From Actinobacillus sp. (lineage in GTDB: Bacteria > Pseudomonadota > Gammaproteobacteria > Enterobacterales > Pasteurellaceae): a DNA stretch of 50,923 nt. The first letter of the stretch is position 1. Each line of letters starts with the position of its first letter. A model generated the notes under the pieces. It ran no database searches. It saw only the letters and a list, made by a program, of their open reading frames with translations, and was not told the DNA's origin. Shown piece after piece: positions 8,153 through 16,452 of this stretch. The position numbers and the translations under genes were made by a program. The stretch spans positions 1-50,923 of the forward strand of contig JAHHQZ010000011.1 of the NCBI GenBank assembly GCA_020026075.1, written 5' to 3'.

Positions 8153-8851
8153 ATGAAACTCGGAATTATCGGCGCAATGCCACAAGAAGTGGCAGAATTA
8201 GCTGCCCTTTTAGAAAACCCAAGCCAACGTACCATCGCAGGCTGCACCTTATACGAAGGCCGCATTCAAGGCGTGGATATTGCATTGCTCCAATCAGGCA
8301 TCGGTAAAGTCGCCGCCGCAATGGGAACCACTTTGCTTTTAGAACTCTGCAAACCCGATTACGTGGTAAACACTGGCTCCGCAGGGGGGGTTGGCACAGG
8401 CTTGAACATGGGCGATGTGGTGGTTTCCAACGAAACCCTGCACCACGACGCAGACGTAACCGCTTTCGGCTATGCACAAGGTCAACTACCTAACAACCCG
8501 CCACGCTTTGCCTCCAACGCCGAATTGATCGAACGTGTCGCCAACACCGCCAAAGCGCAAGGCCTTGCCTATCACTTCGGCTTAATCGCCTCTGGCGATT
8601 GCTTTGTCAACGGCGGCGAGGCTTTGGCTCGCATTAAACAGCACTTCCCTGACGTGCAAGCCGTAGAAATGGAGGCTGCCGCCATCGCCCAAGTATGCCA
8701 CGCATTCAACGTGCCATTCGTGGTGATCCGCGCCATCTCCGACAGTGGCGATGGCTCAGCAAACATTTCCTTTGACGAATTTCTCCCACTCGCCGCCAAA
8801 CAATCCACCCAAATGGTACTAGCATTAATCCAACAATTCACCCAAGCCTAA
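8153..8851 (+). CDS. mtnN: 5'-methylthioadenosine/S-adenosylhomocysteine nucleosidase
   Basis: A 232-residue cytoplasmic nucleosidase (Pfs) that cleaves adenine from MTA, SAH and 5'-deoxyadenosine, relieving product inhibition of methyltransferases and feeding the AI-2 pathway. The start MKLGIIGAMPQEVA, the substrate loop VNTGSAGG, VEMEAAAIAQV (purine/ribose-binding Glu-Met-Glu) and the catalytic Asp in RAISDSGD are all present. AAAGGA precedes the ATG. It follows recJ by 14 bp, so the two form a probable operon. A 42-bp hairpin element ends the unit. Confidence 0.97.
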   Translation: MKLGIIGAMPQEVAELAALLENPSQRTIAGCTLYEGRIQGVDIALLQSGIGKVAAAMGTTLLLELCKPDYVVNTGSAGGVGTGLNMGDVVVSNETLHHDADVTAFGYAQGQLPNNPPRFASNAELIERVANTAKAQGLAYHFGLIASGDCFVNGGEALARIKQHFPDVQAVEMEAAAIAQVCHAFNVPFVVIRAISDSGDGSANISFDEFLPLAAKQSTQMVLALIQQFTQA

Positions 8852-8870
8852 ACGGCTTGCAATAAAAAAA

Positions 8871-8920
8871 AGCCACGCTGGAATTTTCATCAAAATTTTG
8901 TGAAATATTCCAGCGTGGCT
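8871..8920. terminator. 42-bp inverted 13-mer pair between convergent mtnN and sodC
   Basis: Arms ACGCTGGAATTTT (8875-8887) and its partner (8904-8916), with CAAAATTTTG centred between them. Pairing extends outward (AGCC/GGCT), with A-runs and T-runs on both sides, so it can terminate in both directions. Confidence 0.85.
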
Positions 8921-8937
8921 TTTTATGCGAGAACGGC

Positions 8938-9498
8938 TTACTTAATCACGCCGCAAACCATTCTTGGACCGCCGCCACCGAGTTTTTTCGGAGCGTCTTT
9001 ATAGTTATCACCGCCTAGGTGAATCATCAATGCGTGTTGTTTTAACTCATTGATATTCTTGATTTTCACCGCTAGAACTGGGCTATTGGCTTCGCCTTGT
9101 GCGTTTACATACAGTGCTGGTAAATCCCCTAAATGGCCCGCATCATCCCACGGTGCGCTGTGTTGATCGTTATGTTTAGGATCCCAATGACCACCAGCCT
9201 GCGTGCCTAAACCTTTTTCAGTAGCACCGCAGCTAGGGTTTTGGTGAATATGAAAACCGTGCAAGCCTTGTGCGTTTTCAAGGTGGCTTAAATGCGGATA
9301 AAACGCCACACCGTAAGGGGTGTTGGCAGCAATGATGTAACCTGCGGGCAAGTCGCTTTCTTTACCGAGTAAATTCATATCAATACGAATATGCTCGGCA
9401 CTCTCTGGATTGAAAGTCGGAACAGCTTGCGCCATTGTATTTGCGGTAGCGACACTCGCAGCACTGGTGAATAACGCTGCCAAAAGTAATTTTTTCAT
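8938..9498 (-). CDS. sodC: Periplasmic Cu/Zn superoxide dismutase
   Basis: A 186-residue secreted enzyme that converts superoxide to hydrogen peroxide and oxygen, protecting the envelope. An N-terminal Sec signal peptide (MKKLLLAALF..., cleavage probably after the ATAN/TMAQA region) is clear. Metal ligands are visible in HGFHIHQNPSC, GGHWDP, DAGHLGDLPAL and the copper-binding His of ALMIHLGGDN. The disulfide cysteines are those of NPSC and MVCGV. Length and order match bacterial SodC. It is transcribed alone from its own promoter with a hairpin-containing 5' leader, and converges on mtnN. Confidence 0.97.
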   Translation of the reverse strand: MKKLLLAALFTSAASVATANTMAQAVPTFNPESAEHIRIDMNLLGKESDLPAGYIIAANTPYGVAFYPHLSHLENAQGLHGFHIHQNPSCGATEKGLGTQAGGHWDPKHNDQHSAPWDDAGHLGDLPALYVNAQGEANSPVLAVKIKNINELKQHALMIHLGGDNYKDAPKKLGGGGPRMVCGVIK

Positions 9499-9531
9499 AA
9501 AATCTCCAATAAATGGGTAAACATACTGCAG

Positions 9532-9560
9532 GTTTTCAACGGTTCAATCATGTTGAAAAC
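9532..9560. repeat. Perfect inverted repeat in the sodC 5' untranslated region
   Basis: GTTTTCAAC (9532-9540) and GTTGAAAAC (9552-9560) are perfect 9-bp complements with an 11-nt loop. They lie between the predicted sodC promoter and its start codon. This could be an operator or an mRNA hairpin. Confidence 0.5.
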
Positions 9561-9606
9561 GAATGCAACGTAAATATTATGCGTATAAATTTACACAAAC
9601 GGAGAG

Positions 9607-9636
9607 ATTATACCGTAGCGAAATAAATTAATTCAA
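9607..9636 (-). promoter_or_regulatory. Predicted sodC promoter
   Basis: On the minus strand, -35 TTGAAT (9631-9636), 18-bp spacer, -10 TATAAT (9607-9612). This leaves a leader of about 100 nt. Confidence 0.65.
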
Positions 9637-9663
9637 TAACTATAATAAATTTGACTTAAAGAG

Positions 9664-9695
9664 AAGGCCGGAATTTTTTAAAAAATTCCGACCTT
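9664..9695 (-). terminator. 30-bp inverted 13-mer pair; pssA terminator
   Basis: Arms AGGCCGGAATTTT (9665-9677) and AAAATTCCGACCT (9682-9694) with a 4-nt centre. The single arm mismatch becomes a G-U pair in the minus-strand transcript, the strand that carries pssA. Confidence 0.85.
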
Positions 9696-9704
9696 GGTGA
9701 AAAG

Positions 9705-11078
9705 CTATAAAATCATTTTGACGATTTTATCTGCTCGAATACGTGCAAATTTTTTCAATAATTTCTGCACTGGGGCGGGGTAGTCAGCCATTGATTCCAG
9801 TTCATTAAAGCCAGTTAATGATGTAGTGTTTTGGCGGATGTGGTTAAGTTCTTCTAGTGCTAATTCCGTTAATTGCTGTTGCGGATCGTGAATCAGTAGC
9901 CCATTTTCCGCATCCAAACGCCACGCACGAGGGTTTAAATTATTCCCTGTGAGCAAAATGTAATCTTCATCCACCCATACGCCTTTTAAGTGGTAACTGT
10001 TGTCGCCGTCTTTCCAAATGCGCACGCAAAGCTGACCTGTTTTAAGGTAGTCGTCAAATTTTTCCGTGAATCGGCGTAAATTATTCTCATACAAATAAGG
10101 CAATGCACCCGCAATTTTGAACGGTTTTTCAGGCGGAATGTAAAAATCATTTGCGGTTTTGTCGCCCACGATAATTTCCACTTTTTTTCCTGCTTTAAGC
10201 AGGCTTTTTAAGCGTTTTTGCAACGGCTTAGGGAAATTAAAATACGGCGTGCAGATAGTGAGTTTTTCTTGCACGATTTGGAATAAATCTTCAATCACGT
10301 GATTTAAACGGTTGTCGCCTTTGCCCATTCCAAACAATGGCGTAATGGTTAGCTCGTACGGCTTGCCATCAGGCTCTGGCAGATGATATGCGCCATCTCG
10401 TGCTAAGTCTCGGCGGAAATTGCGAATGGTTTGGCGAATTTCTTTGGTTTTCGGACGATGTTCGCAATCTAAGCCATAAACTGCTTCATTTTTCAGTAAA
10501 AAATCTTCAATAAACGCCGCCATTGCATTCGCCAGTGGTGCATTAGTAATTTTGTGATAGCGATCGTAACGGTATTTTTCACGCTGATGAACGTACACAT
10601 CGTTAATGCTCGCACCGCTGTACAGCACCGTATCATCAAAAATAAAGCCTTTAATATGCAATACACCAAACACTTCACGGGTGTTAATGGGTACGCCGTA
10701 AAAAATATGCCCTAAATCTTTTTGATGTTTACATAAATCATCACGGCATTGGCAATACCATTCTGCATTGGTTTGGGTTTTCTCAGCACCTAGCAAATTA
10801 CGCTGGGCGCGATGCCAATCCACGAGAATTTTAACGTCAAGGGCAGGATTATTTCGTTTTGCATTAAGGACTTCTTGAAGAATTTCTTCACCAGCATCAT
10901 CTTTTTGCCAGTAAAGCGCAGTAATAAGGATACGTTTTTTTGCCGTACGGATTTGTTGAATAAGTTGCTGTTTGAAATCGCAAGTACGGTAAATAAATTC
11001 AATTTGTTTGGGGTTCAACGATAAACAAGGCAAGGCGGCAAGATTTGCACGGGCTTGTTTGGTTTTATCTGTTAACAT
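9705..11078 (-). CDS. pssA: Phosphatidylserine synthase
   Basis: A 457-residue CDP-diacylglycerol:serine O-phosphatidyltransferase of the phospholipase-D superfamily. It makes phosphatidylserine, the precursor of phosphatidylethanolamine, at the membrane surface. Two HKD-type motifs are visible: HIKGFIFDD in the first half (about residue 140) and HLKGVWVDEDYILLTGNNLNPRAW in the second (about residue 350). It has no transmembrane segment, as expected for the E. coli-type peripheral enzyme, and the length is typical. The gene diverges from the SpoU-family methyltransferase gene, an arrangement also present in Haemophilus. Confidence 0.96.
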   Translation of the reverse strand: MLTDKTKQARANLAALPCLSLNPKQIEFIYRTCDFKQQLIQQIRTAKKRILITALYWQKDDAGEEILQEVLNAKRNNPALDVKILVDWHRAQRNLLGAEKTQTNAEWYCQCRDDLCKHQKDLGHIFYGVPINTREVFGVLHIKGFIFDDTVLYSGASINDVYVHQREKYRYDRYHKITNAPLANAMAAFIEDFLLKNEAVYGLDCEHRPKTKEIRQTIRNFRRDLARDGAYHLPEPDGKPYELTITPLFGMGKGDNRLNHVIEDLFQIVQEKLTICTPYFNFPKPLQKRLKSLLKAGKKVEIIVGDKTANDFYIPPEKPFKIAGALPYLYENNLRRFTEKFDDYLKTGQLCVRIWKDGDNSYHLKGVWVDEDYILLTGNNLNPRAWRLDAENGLLIHDPQQQLTELALEELNHIRQNTTSLTGFNELESMADYPAPVQKLLKKFARIRADKIVKMIL

Positions 11079-11214
11079 AAAAAGATCTCAGTTTCAGGAT
11101 ATGAAAAAGTCGGGCGGTAGTTTACATAAAACGCCTAGAAGTTGCTAGAAAAAAGGCAGTTTTTCGCTATAATGATCGAGATTTTTCGGCTAATTTTGCT
11201 TGTAAGGAACACGA

Positions 11215-12240
11215 ATGAAAACCCCAAAACCGAGCTTTCAACAGTCCAGTAATCCTAATCGATTCCGTGAACACGTAGCTCAAGACAAAAAATCCAGCTC
11301 CCCTCAATTTAAAACAAAACCACGTGGTTTTGCGAAATCTCACCCAGCACCTGTAAAAACGGTGCCAACCCAAACTCAAACCGAAATGGAGTTACACAGC
11401 GCCAATGGGGCGAGCAAAGTTAAAGTGATGGTGAAAAAAACTGAAAATAAACCTAGCTATGTGAAAAAAACAGGGGCGTTATCCCCACGAGCGCCGGAAA
11501 AAATCAAAAAAAATCGTGCGGAAGAAATGAAAGTTTACGGTGAAAAAGCCTGTTTAGCCCTGTTTAAACAGCGCCCAGACAGCATTATTCGTGCGTGGGC
11601 AACGGTGGAAATGGCGCATAAAATCGGCGATATTTTCAGCTATCTTGCCGCCAATAAAAAAGCCTATCACGTGGTTTCCAGTCAAGAATTAGCCAAAGCT
11701 AGCGGCAGTGAACACAACGGTGGCCTTTGCTTTTTAGTGAAAAAACCACGCACCTTTACCTTAAACGGTTACTTAGGCATTCCCCACCAGCAAGATGCTC
11801 TCGTGCTACTCAACGGTGTGCAAAACGCCTACAATCTCGGCGGAATCGTGCGCAGTTGCGCCATTTTTGGCATTAGCGGTTTGATTTGCGAAGATGTCAA
11901 TGCCCTGTTTACCCCAGCCACAATGCGTATCGCCGAAGGGGGAATGGAATTTATCCGCCCACTCGCCACGCCAACAGTGGCTCAAGCATTAGCAGAACTG
12001 CGAGCCAATGGCTATCAAGTAATGCACCTTGCACCGAATAAATCCAGCAAAGGATTGAGTAAAAAATTAACCTTCGCCGCTAAAACTGTTTTTGTACTCA
12101 GTGAAAACGCAAGCCTTTGCGAAGATTTATTTGAACAAGGCGATGTAATGGTTCAACTCACGCCGAACAACCCATTACAAAGCGAACTCAACATCAGTGT
12201 TTCCACAGGCATTTTGCTGTCCCAGTGGTTCCAACGCTAA
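11215..12240 (+). CDS. yfiF: SpoU/TrmH-family RNA methyltransferase homologue (YfiF type)
   Basis: A 341-residue protein with three parts: a basic, Lys/Pro-rich, probably disordered N-terminus (about 1-110), a SpoU substrate-binding domain (about 110-190) and a SPOUT methyltransferase domain. Motif 1 is recognisable (NGVQNAYNLGGIVRSCAIFG, with Asn and Arg). The usual motif 2 GxEGxG is replaced by LSENASL, and motif 3 is LNISVSTGIL. The AdoMet-binding loops therefore look degenerate, and activity cannot be assumed. E. coli YfiF shares this layout. AAGGAA lies upstream of the ATG. Divergent from pssA. Confidence 0.85.
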   Translation: MKTPKPSFQQSSNPNRFREHVAQDKKSSSPQFKTKPRGFAKSHPAPVKTVPTQTQTEMELHSANGASKVKVMVKKTENKPSYVKKTGALSPRAPEKIKKNRAEEMKVYGEKACLALFKQRPDSIIRAWATVEMAHKIGDIFSYLAANKKAYHVVSSQELAKASGSEHNGGLCFLVKKPRTFTLNGYLGIPHQQDALVLLNGVQNAYNLGGIVRSCAIFGISGLICEDVNALFTPATMRIAEGGMEFIRPLATPTVAQALAELRANGYQVMHLAPNKSSKGLSKKLTFAAKTVFVLSENASLCEDLFEQGDVMVQLTPNNPLQSELNISVSTGILLSQWFQR

Positions 12241-12250
12241 AATTTTTCCC

Positions 12251-12263
12251 AAAATTCCAGCCT
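12251..12263 (-). repeat. Single copy of the dispersed 13-mer
   Basis: AAAATTCCAGCCT on the plus strand, immediately before the yfiF terminator hairpin and not paired with another copy. Confidence 0.85.
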
Positions 12264-12292
12264 ACGTGGTGAGCATTCACCACGTTTTCTTT
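12264..12292 (+). terminator. Rho-independent terminator after yfiF
   Basis: Stem ACGTGGTGA / TCACCACGT with loop GCAT, followed by TTTCTTTT. It is unrelated to the 13-mer but abuts a copy of it. Confidence 0.8.
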
Positions 12293-12316
12293 TGACCAAA
12301 TTTTTAAGAGAACATA

Positions 12317-13147
12317 ATGAACAGTTGCACCCATTTAGGGCATACCGCTCGTAAACGTTTCGGACAAAACTTTTTATCCGACAACAACGTCATTCAAGGC
12401 ATTGTCGCCGCCATTCACCCACAGCCTAACCAATTTCTCGTGGAAATTGGGCCTGGTTTGGGCGCTTTAACCGAGCCAGTGGCAGAAGAAGCCGATCATC
12501 TCACCGTTTTAGAATTGGACCGTGATTTGGCAAAACGCCTGCGCCATCACCCGTTTTTAAATCAAAAACTGACCGTCATCGAAACGGACGCAATGCAGTT
12601 TGACTTTAACCAGCTTTATATCGAGAACGATCTGCAAGCCAAAAACCAAAAATTGCGTGTATTCGGCAACCTGCCGTACAACATTTCCACGCCGTTAATG
12701 TTTCATTTGTTCAACTTCTGCGACATCATTCAAGATATGCACTTTATGTTACAAAAAGAAGTGGTGAAACGCCTTGCCGCTGCGCCAAACAGCAAAGCTT
12801 ACGGCCGTTTAACCGTGATGACGCAATATTTCTGCCAAGTGTTCCCTGTGCTAGACGTGCCGCCAACGGCTTTCCGCCCAGCGCCGAAAGTGGATTCCGC
12901 CGTTGTGCGTTTAATTCCGCACACCGCTTTACCGTACCCTGCAAAAAGCTTGAAACTGTTGAATATGGTTTGTACCCAAGCGTTCAACCAGCGCCGTAAA
13001 ACCCTACGCAATGCCTTAGGGCAATATTTCACCGAAGAAACCTTGCAATCTCTCGGCATTGACGGCAATGCCCGTGCGGAAACCTTATCGGTAGCAGACT
13101 TCGTTAAACTGGCAAATTACTTAGCCGACAACCCAGTGGAAAACTAA
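12317..13147 (+). CDS. rsmA: 16S rRNA (A1518/A1519) dimethyltransferase RsmA (KsgA)
   Basis: A 276-residue Rossmann-fold methyltransferase that dimethylates the two adjacent adenines of the 16S rRNA 3' hairpin late in 30S assembly. AdoMet motif I reads VEIGPGLGALTEP, the acidic residue is in LELDRDLA, and the catalytic motif IV is NLPYNISTPL. The opening HLGHTARKRFGQNFL is diagnostic. Length is normal. The stop codon overlaps the apaH start (TAATG), so translation is coupled. Unlike E. coli, no apaG lies between rsmA and apaH. Confidence 0.97.
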   Translation: MNSCTHLGHTARKRFGQNFLSDNNVIQGIVAAIHPQPNQFLVEIGPGLGALTEPVAEEADHLTVLELDRDLAKRLRHHPFLNQKLTVIETDAMQFDFNQLYIENDLQAKNQKLRVFGNLPYNISTPLMFHLFNFCDIIQDMHFMLQKEVVKRLAAAPNSKAYGRLTVMTQYFCQVFPVLDVPPTAFRPAPKVDSAVVRLIPHTALPYPAKSLKLLNMVCTQAFNQRRKTLRNALGQYFTEETLQSLGIDGNARAETLSVADFVKLANYLADNPVEN

Positions 13148-13968
13148 TGGCAACCTATTTTGTAGGCGACTTGCAAGGCTGTTATGACGAATGCCAAGCC
13201 TTGCTGGAACGAGTCAACTTCGACCCTGTGCAAGATAAACTTTATCTTGCAGGCGATCTCGTGGCTCGTGGCGATAAATCCTTAGAATGTCTGCGCTTAG
13301 TGAAATCACTCGGCGACAGCGCCCAAACCGTGCTGGGCAACCACGATTTACACCTACTCAGCACCGTTTACGGCATCAAAAAACCGAAAAGCCATGACCG
13401 AGTAGATGCCCTTCTTAACGCCCCAGACTTGCCAGAACTCACCGAATGGCTCCGCCAGCAACCGCTACTTTGCCATTTGCCTGAGCAAAACATCTTATTA
13501 AGTCACGCAGGCATTGCGCCACAGTGGGATTTACCCACCGCCATCGCCTGCGCTAAACAAGCCGAACAGGTCTTACAAAGCGAACAATGCACCGCCCTAC
13601 TCACCCATATGTACGGCGACTCGCCCACCCTATGGCACAACGACTTAACAGGCCCTGACCGCCTACGCTACATCATCAACGCCTACACGAGAATGCGCTT
13701 TTGCCACACTAACGGTGCCCTTGATTTCGCCTGCAAAACCCCACCGCAAAACGCACCAACGGATCTCGTAGCGTGGTTTGAACTTCCCAACCCACTGTAC
13801 ACACAAACCAATATCATCTTCGGCCACTGGGCAAGCCTCATCGGCTACCCTACCCCAAGCAACATCTACCCCCTAGACACAGGCTGCGTATGGGGCAATC
13901 ACCTAACTTTACTCCGCTGGGAAGATCAACAGTATTTCCATCAAAAAGCGATGAAACCTTACCAATAG
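13147..13968 (+). CDS. apaH: Diadenosine tetraphosphatase ApaH
   Basis: A 273-residue metallophosphatase that hydrolyses Ap4A symmetrically to two ADP; it also removes Np4 caps from RNA in enterics. The metal-binding motifs are GDLQGCYDE, GDLVARGD, GNHDLHL and a downstream LLSHAGI. The start overlaps the rsmA stop by one base, implying translational coupling. Length agrees with the family. A 42-bp inverted 13-mer pair follows and is shared with the convergent cysE. Confidence 0.97.
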   Translation: MATYFVGDLQGCYDECQALLERVNFDPVQDKLYLAGDLVARGDKSLECLRLVKSLGDSAQTVLGNHDLHLLSTVYGIKKPKSHDRVDALLNAPDLPELTEWLRQQPLLCHLPEQNILLSHAGIAPQWDLPTAIACAKQAEQVLQSEQCTALLTHMYGDSPTLWHNDLTGPDRLRYIINAYTRMRFCHTNGALDFACKTPPQNAPTDLVAWFELPNPLYTQTNIIFGHWASLIGYPTPSNIYPLDTGCVWGNHLTLLRWEDQQYFHQKAMKPYQ

Positions 13969-13971
13969 TCT

Positions 13972-14013
13972 AGGCCGGAATTTTCGGCGAAATTTTGTCA
14001 AAAATTCCGGCCT
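13972..14013. terminator. 42-bp inverted 13-mer pair between convergent apaH and cysE
   Basis: Arms AGGCCGGAATTTT (13972-13984) and AAAATTCCGGCCT (14001-14013), perfectly complementary, with a 16-nt centre containing GAAATTTTG. Confidence 0.88.
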
Positions 14014-14026
14014 TTCTTAAATGGTT

Positions 14027-14809
14027 TTAATCCTCAAAGGATTGGTTCATTTCAAAAGCAGGGGCAGTGTGGCAGTTTTGGGATATGACTTGGGCAGGTA
14101 CGCCAGCAACAGTGGTGGATGGGGCGACATTTTTTAGTACCACCGAATTTGCACCTACTTTGGCGAAGCGGCCAATTTCGATGTTGCCTAGCACTTTGGC
14201 ACCTGCGCCTATCATTACGCCTTCACGGATTTTCGGATGGCGGTCGCCGCTTTCTTTGCCTGTGCCGCCTAAGGTTACGCCTTGTAGAATGGATACATCA
14301 TTTTCAATCACGGAAGTTTCGCCGATGACGATGCCTGTGGCGTGGTCGAACATTATGCTGTGTCCGATGCGAGCAGCAGGGTGAATGTCTACGTCAAAGG
14401 CGACAGAAATTTGGTTTTGTAGGTAGATAGCCAACGCTTGGCGACCGTTTTGCCAGAGGTAATGGGTTATGCGGTAGCTTTGCAGGGCCTGATAGCCTTT
14501 GAGATACAGTAAGGGCGTTGACCATAGGGCAACGGCAGGATCCCTTGTGCGTACGGCGATAATATCCAGTGCGGCGCTTTCAATCATTTGCGGATCGGCT
14601 CGGTAGGCACTGGCGATAATTTCACGCAAGGCAATGGCAGGCATTATGGGGTTCGCCAATTTATTCGCCAAAATGTAGCTTAGGGCATCGCCTAAGTGGG
14701 CGTGAGCGAGAATGGTTGAATGAAAAAAGCTCGCCAGCAGCGGCTCTTTTTCTGTCTGCTGGCGAGTTTCCTCACGCAAAATAAACCAAATATTTTCAGC
14801 TTGTGTCAT
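14027..14809 (-). CDS. cysE: Serine O-acetyltransferase CysE
   Basis: A 260-residue enzyme that acetylates L-serine with acetyl-CoA to O-acetylserine, the first step of cysteine synthesis. It has the N-terminal SATase helical domain (SPIMPA-like NPIMPAIALREI, RTRDPA) and a left-handed beta-helix of hexapeptide repeats (DIHPAARIG, IVIGETSVIENDVSI). DHATGIVIGE and GDRHPKIREGVMIGAGAKVLGNI are hallmarks. The ATG at 14809 is chosen by alignment with E. coli; a GTG seven codons upstream overlaps gpsA. It follows gpsA by 4 bp, so the two are one unit. Cysteine feedback inhibition is expected. Confidence 0.95.
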   Translation of the reverse strand: MTQAENIWFILREETRQQTEKEPLLASFFHSTILAHAHLGDALSYILANKLANPIMPAIALREIIASAYRADPQMIESAALDIIAVRTRDPAVALWSTPLLYLKGYQALQSYRITHYLWQNGRQALAIYLQNQISVAFDVDIHPAARIGHSIMFDHATGIVIGETSVIENDVSILQGVTLGGTGKESGDRHPKIREGVMIGAGAKVLGNIEIGRFAKVGANSVVLKNVAPSTTVAGVPAQVISQNCHTAPAFEMNQSFED

Positions 14810-14813
14810 TGTT

Positions 14814-15842
14814 TTATTGGGTTGTTTCACTTTTTCTTGCTCTGCCTAAAAGATAAAGCACCACGTCTTTGGTGTCTTTTCCGCAGAACAACACTTGATA
14901 AATTTGCTCGGTGATGGGCATTTCTACGCCGTAGCGTTGGGCGAGGGCGTGAACTTCACGAGTATTGTGGTAGCCTTCGACTACTTGTCCGATGTCTTTC
15001 ATTGCTTGGTAAGGGGAGAAACCTTGTCCGAGCATTAAGCCAAAACGGCGGTTGCGAGATTGGTTATCCGTGCAAGTTAGCACAAGATCGCCAAGTCCTG
15101 ACATTCCCATAAAGGTTTCAGGTTTGGCGCCCATTGCCACGCCAAGACGAGAAATTTCGGCAAGACCACGAGTAATTAAAGCCACACGTGCATTGGCACC
15201 AAAGCCCATTCCATCTGCAATGCCTGCACTGATGGCGATCACGTTTTTAATAGCACCGCCCAGTTGTACGCCGATGATGTCGTCATTTTCATACACACGA
15301 AAATCACGGCTACAATGAATACGAGCTTGTAATTCTTGGGCGAAGGCTTTATCGCTTGCGGCAAGCGTAATGGCGGTTGGCGAACCTGCGGCCAATTCTT
15401 TGGCGAACGTTGGCCCTGATAATACTGCCATTGGGTAACGAGAACCTAAAATGTCGTGGGCAAGGTCTAATAATAAGCGTCCTGTGCCTTCTTCTAGGCC
15501 TTTGCTGGCGAAAATCAAACGACTGTCGGCTGGTAAAATTGGTTTAATTTCCTGTAATAATTCGGCGATGCCGTGACTTGGCACTACGACAAAAATATCA
15601 CGAGAAACGGTAACCGCGAGCGGTAAATCAGCCGTTACGGTTAAGGTTGCAGGGAAAGGGATATTCGGTAAGTATTTTTGATTAACACGATCACGTTCAA
15701 GCTGTTCGCATTTTTCGGCATTTCGCCCCCAAAGGAAAATTCGGTGTCCATTGCGGGCAAGTGCGATAGCCAATGCCGTGCCAAAAGAGCCTGTACCGAG
15801 TACGGTCATCGGTGCTTCAACGGGTGGGTTGTTCATTATCAT
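14814..15842 (-). CDS. gpsA: Glycerol-3-phosphate dehydrogenase [NAD(P)+] GpsA
   Basis: A 342-residue enzyme reducing dihydroxyacetone phosphate to sn-glycerol-3-phosphate for phospholipid synthesis. The N-terminal nucleotide-binding motif is VLGTGSFGTALA; VVPSHG, SGPTFAKELAAG, GGAIKNVIAISAGI (catalytic Lys) and LTCTDNQSRNRRFG follow. The open frame runs 56 codons further upstream, but that part has no homology and reads through secB's terminator. The ATG at 15842 has an AAGGAGG site. It is separated from secB by a hairpin and lies directly upstream of cysE. Confidence 0.96.
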   Translation of the reverse strand: MIMNNPPVEAPMTVLGTGSFGTALAIALARNGHRIFLWGRNAEKCEQLERDRVNQKYLPNIPFPATLTVTADLPLAVTVSRDIFVVVPSHGIAELLQEIKPILPADSRLIFASKGLEEGTGRLLLDLAHDILGSRYPMAVLSGPTFAKELAAGSPTAITLAASDKAFAQELQARIHCSRDFRVYENDDIIGVQLGGAIKNVIAISAGIADGMGFGANARVALITRGLAEISRLGVAMGAKPETFMGMSGLGDLVLTCTDNQSRNRRFGLMLGQGFSPYQAMKDIGQVVEGYHNTREVHALAQRYGVEMPITEQIYQVLFCGKDTKDVVLYLLGRARKSETTQ

Positions 15843-15874
15843 TATTTTCCTCCTTAAATGTGATTGAACAAAAA

Positions 15875-15898
15875 ACGGGAAAGATTGCCCTTTCCCGT
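15875..15898 (-). terminator. Terminator/attenuator between secB and gpsA
   Basis: On the minus strand an ACGGGAAAG / CTTTCCCGT stem is followed by TTTTTTG. It lies in the secB-gpsA gap, so it ends or reduces transcription into gpsA. Confidence 0.75.
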
Positions 15899-15909
15899 CA
15901 TTTAGCTGA

Positions 15910-16443
15910 TTAGTTTTTATCTTTTTCAGATACGCTGTCAATTTCTTGTTGTTCTTGCGCTTCAAATTCCGCTTGCTGACGTTGCATATAGTCCACAAAT
16001 AGCGCATCAAAATTAATTGGATTTAAGTTTAATGCTGGGAATGTACCACGGTTAACTAAGCTTGAAATGAGTTCACGTGCGTAAGGGAAAAGCATACTTG
16101 GGCATTGAGAGGTTAAGCAATGTGCCATTTGTACATCTTCTAAACCGCTGATAGTGAACACACCCGCTTGTTTCACTTCGCAGATAAACGCCACATCACC
16201 GCTGCCTTCGAGAGTGGTTTCTGCGGAAATGTTTAAACACACTTCGTAAAGGTCTTCATCAAGCTGAGTCGCTTCAGTGCTAAGGTCGAATTTCAACTCA
16301 GGTTTCCATTCTTGTTGGAAAATACCTGGTAAATTTGGTGCTTCAAAAGAAACATCTTTTACATAGATACGTTGAATTTGTAGAACAACTTCTGGTTGAG
16401 CTACTTCATTTTCGTTGGTTGGTTGGGTTGCTTGCTCTGTCAT
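15910..16443 (-). CDS. secB: Export chaperone SecB
   Basis: A 177-residue cytoplasmic homotetrameric chaperone that keeps secretory preproteins unfolded and hands them to SecA. IQRIYVKDVSFEAPNLP, the VCLNISAE strand, and the conserved CPSMLFPYARELISSLVNRGTFPALNLNPINFDALF block are all present. An acidic C-terminal tail (EAQEQQEIDSVSEKDKN) replaces the usual short tail. The ATG at 16443 has AAGGA at good spacing; a TTG two codons upstream is disfavoured. yibN ends 9 bp upstream. Confidence 0.96.
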   Translation of the reverse strand: MTEQATQPTNENEVAQPEVVLQIQRIYVKDVSFEAPNLPGIFQQEWKPELKFDLSTEATQLDEDLYEVCLNISAETTLEGSGDVAFICEVKQAGVFTISGLEDVQMAHCLTSQCPSMLFPYARELISSLVNRGTFPALNLNPINFDALFVDYMQRQQAEFEAQEQQEIDSVSEKDKN

Positions 16444-16452
16444 AGCCAATCC

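Noticed and set aside
15843..16010. An N-terminal extension of GpsA of 56 residues.
   Set aside because: It runs through the secB terminator and secB 3' end, lacks homology, and the ATG at 15842 has a strong ribosome-binding site.
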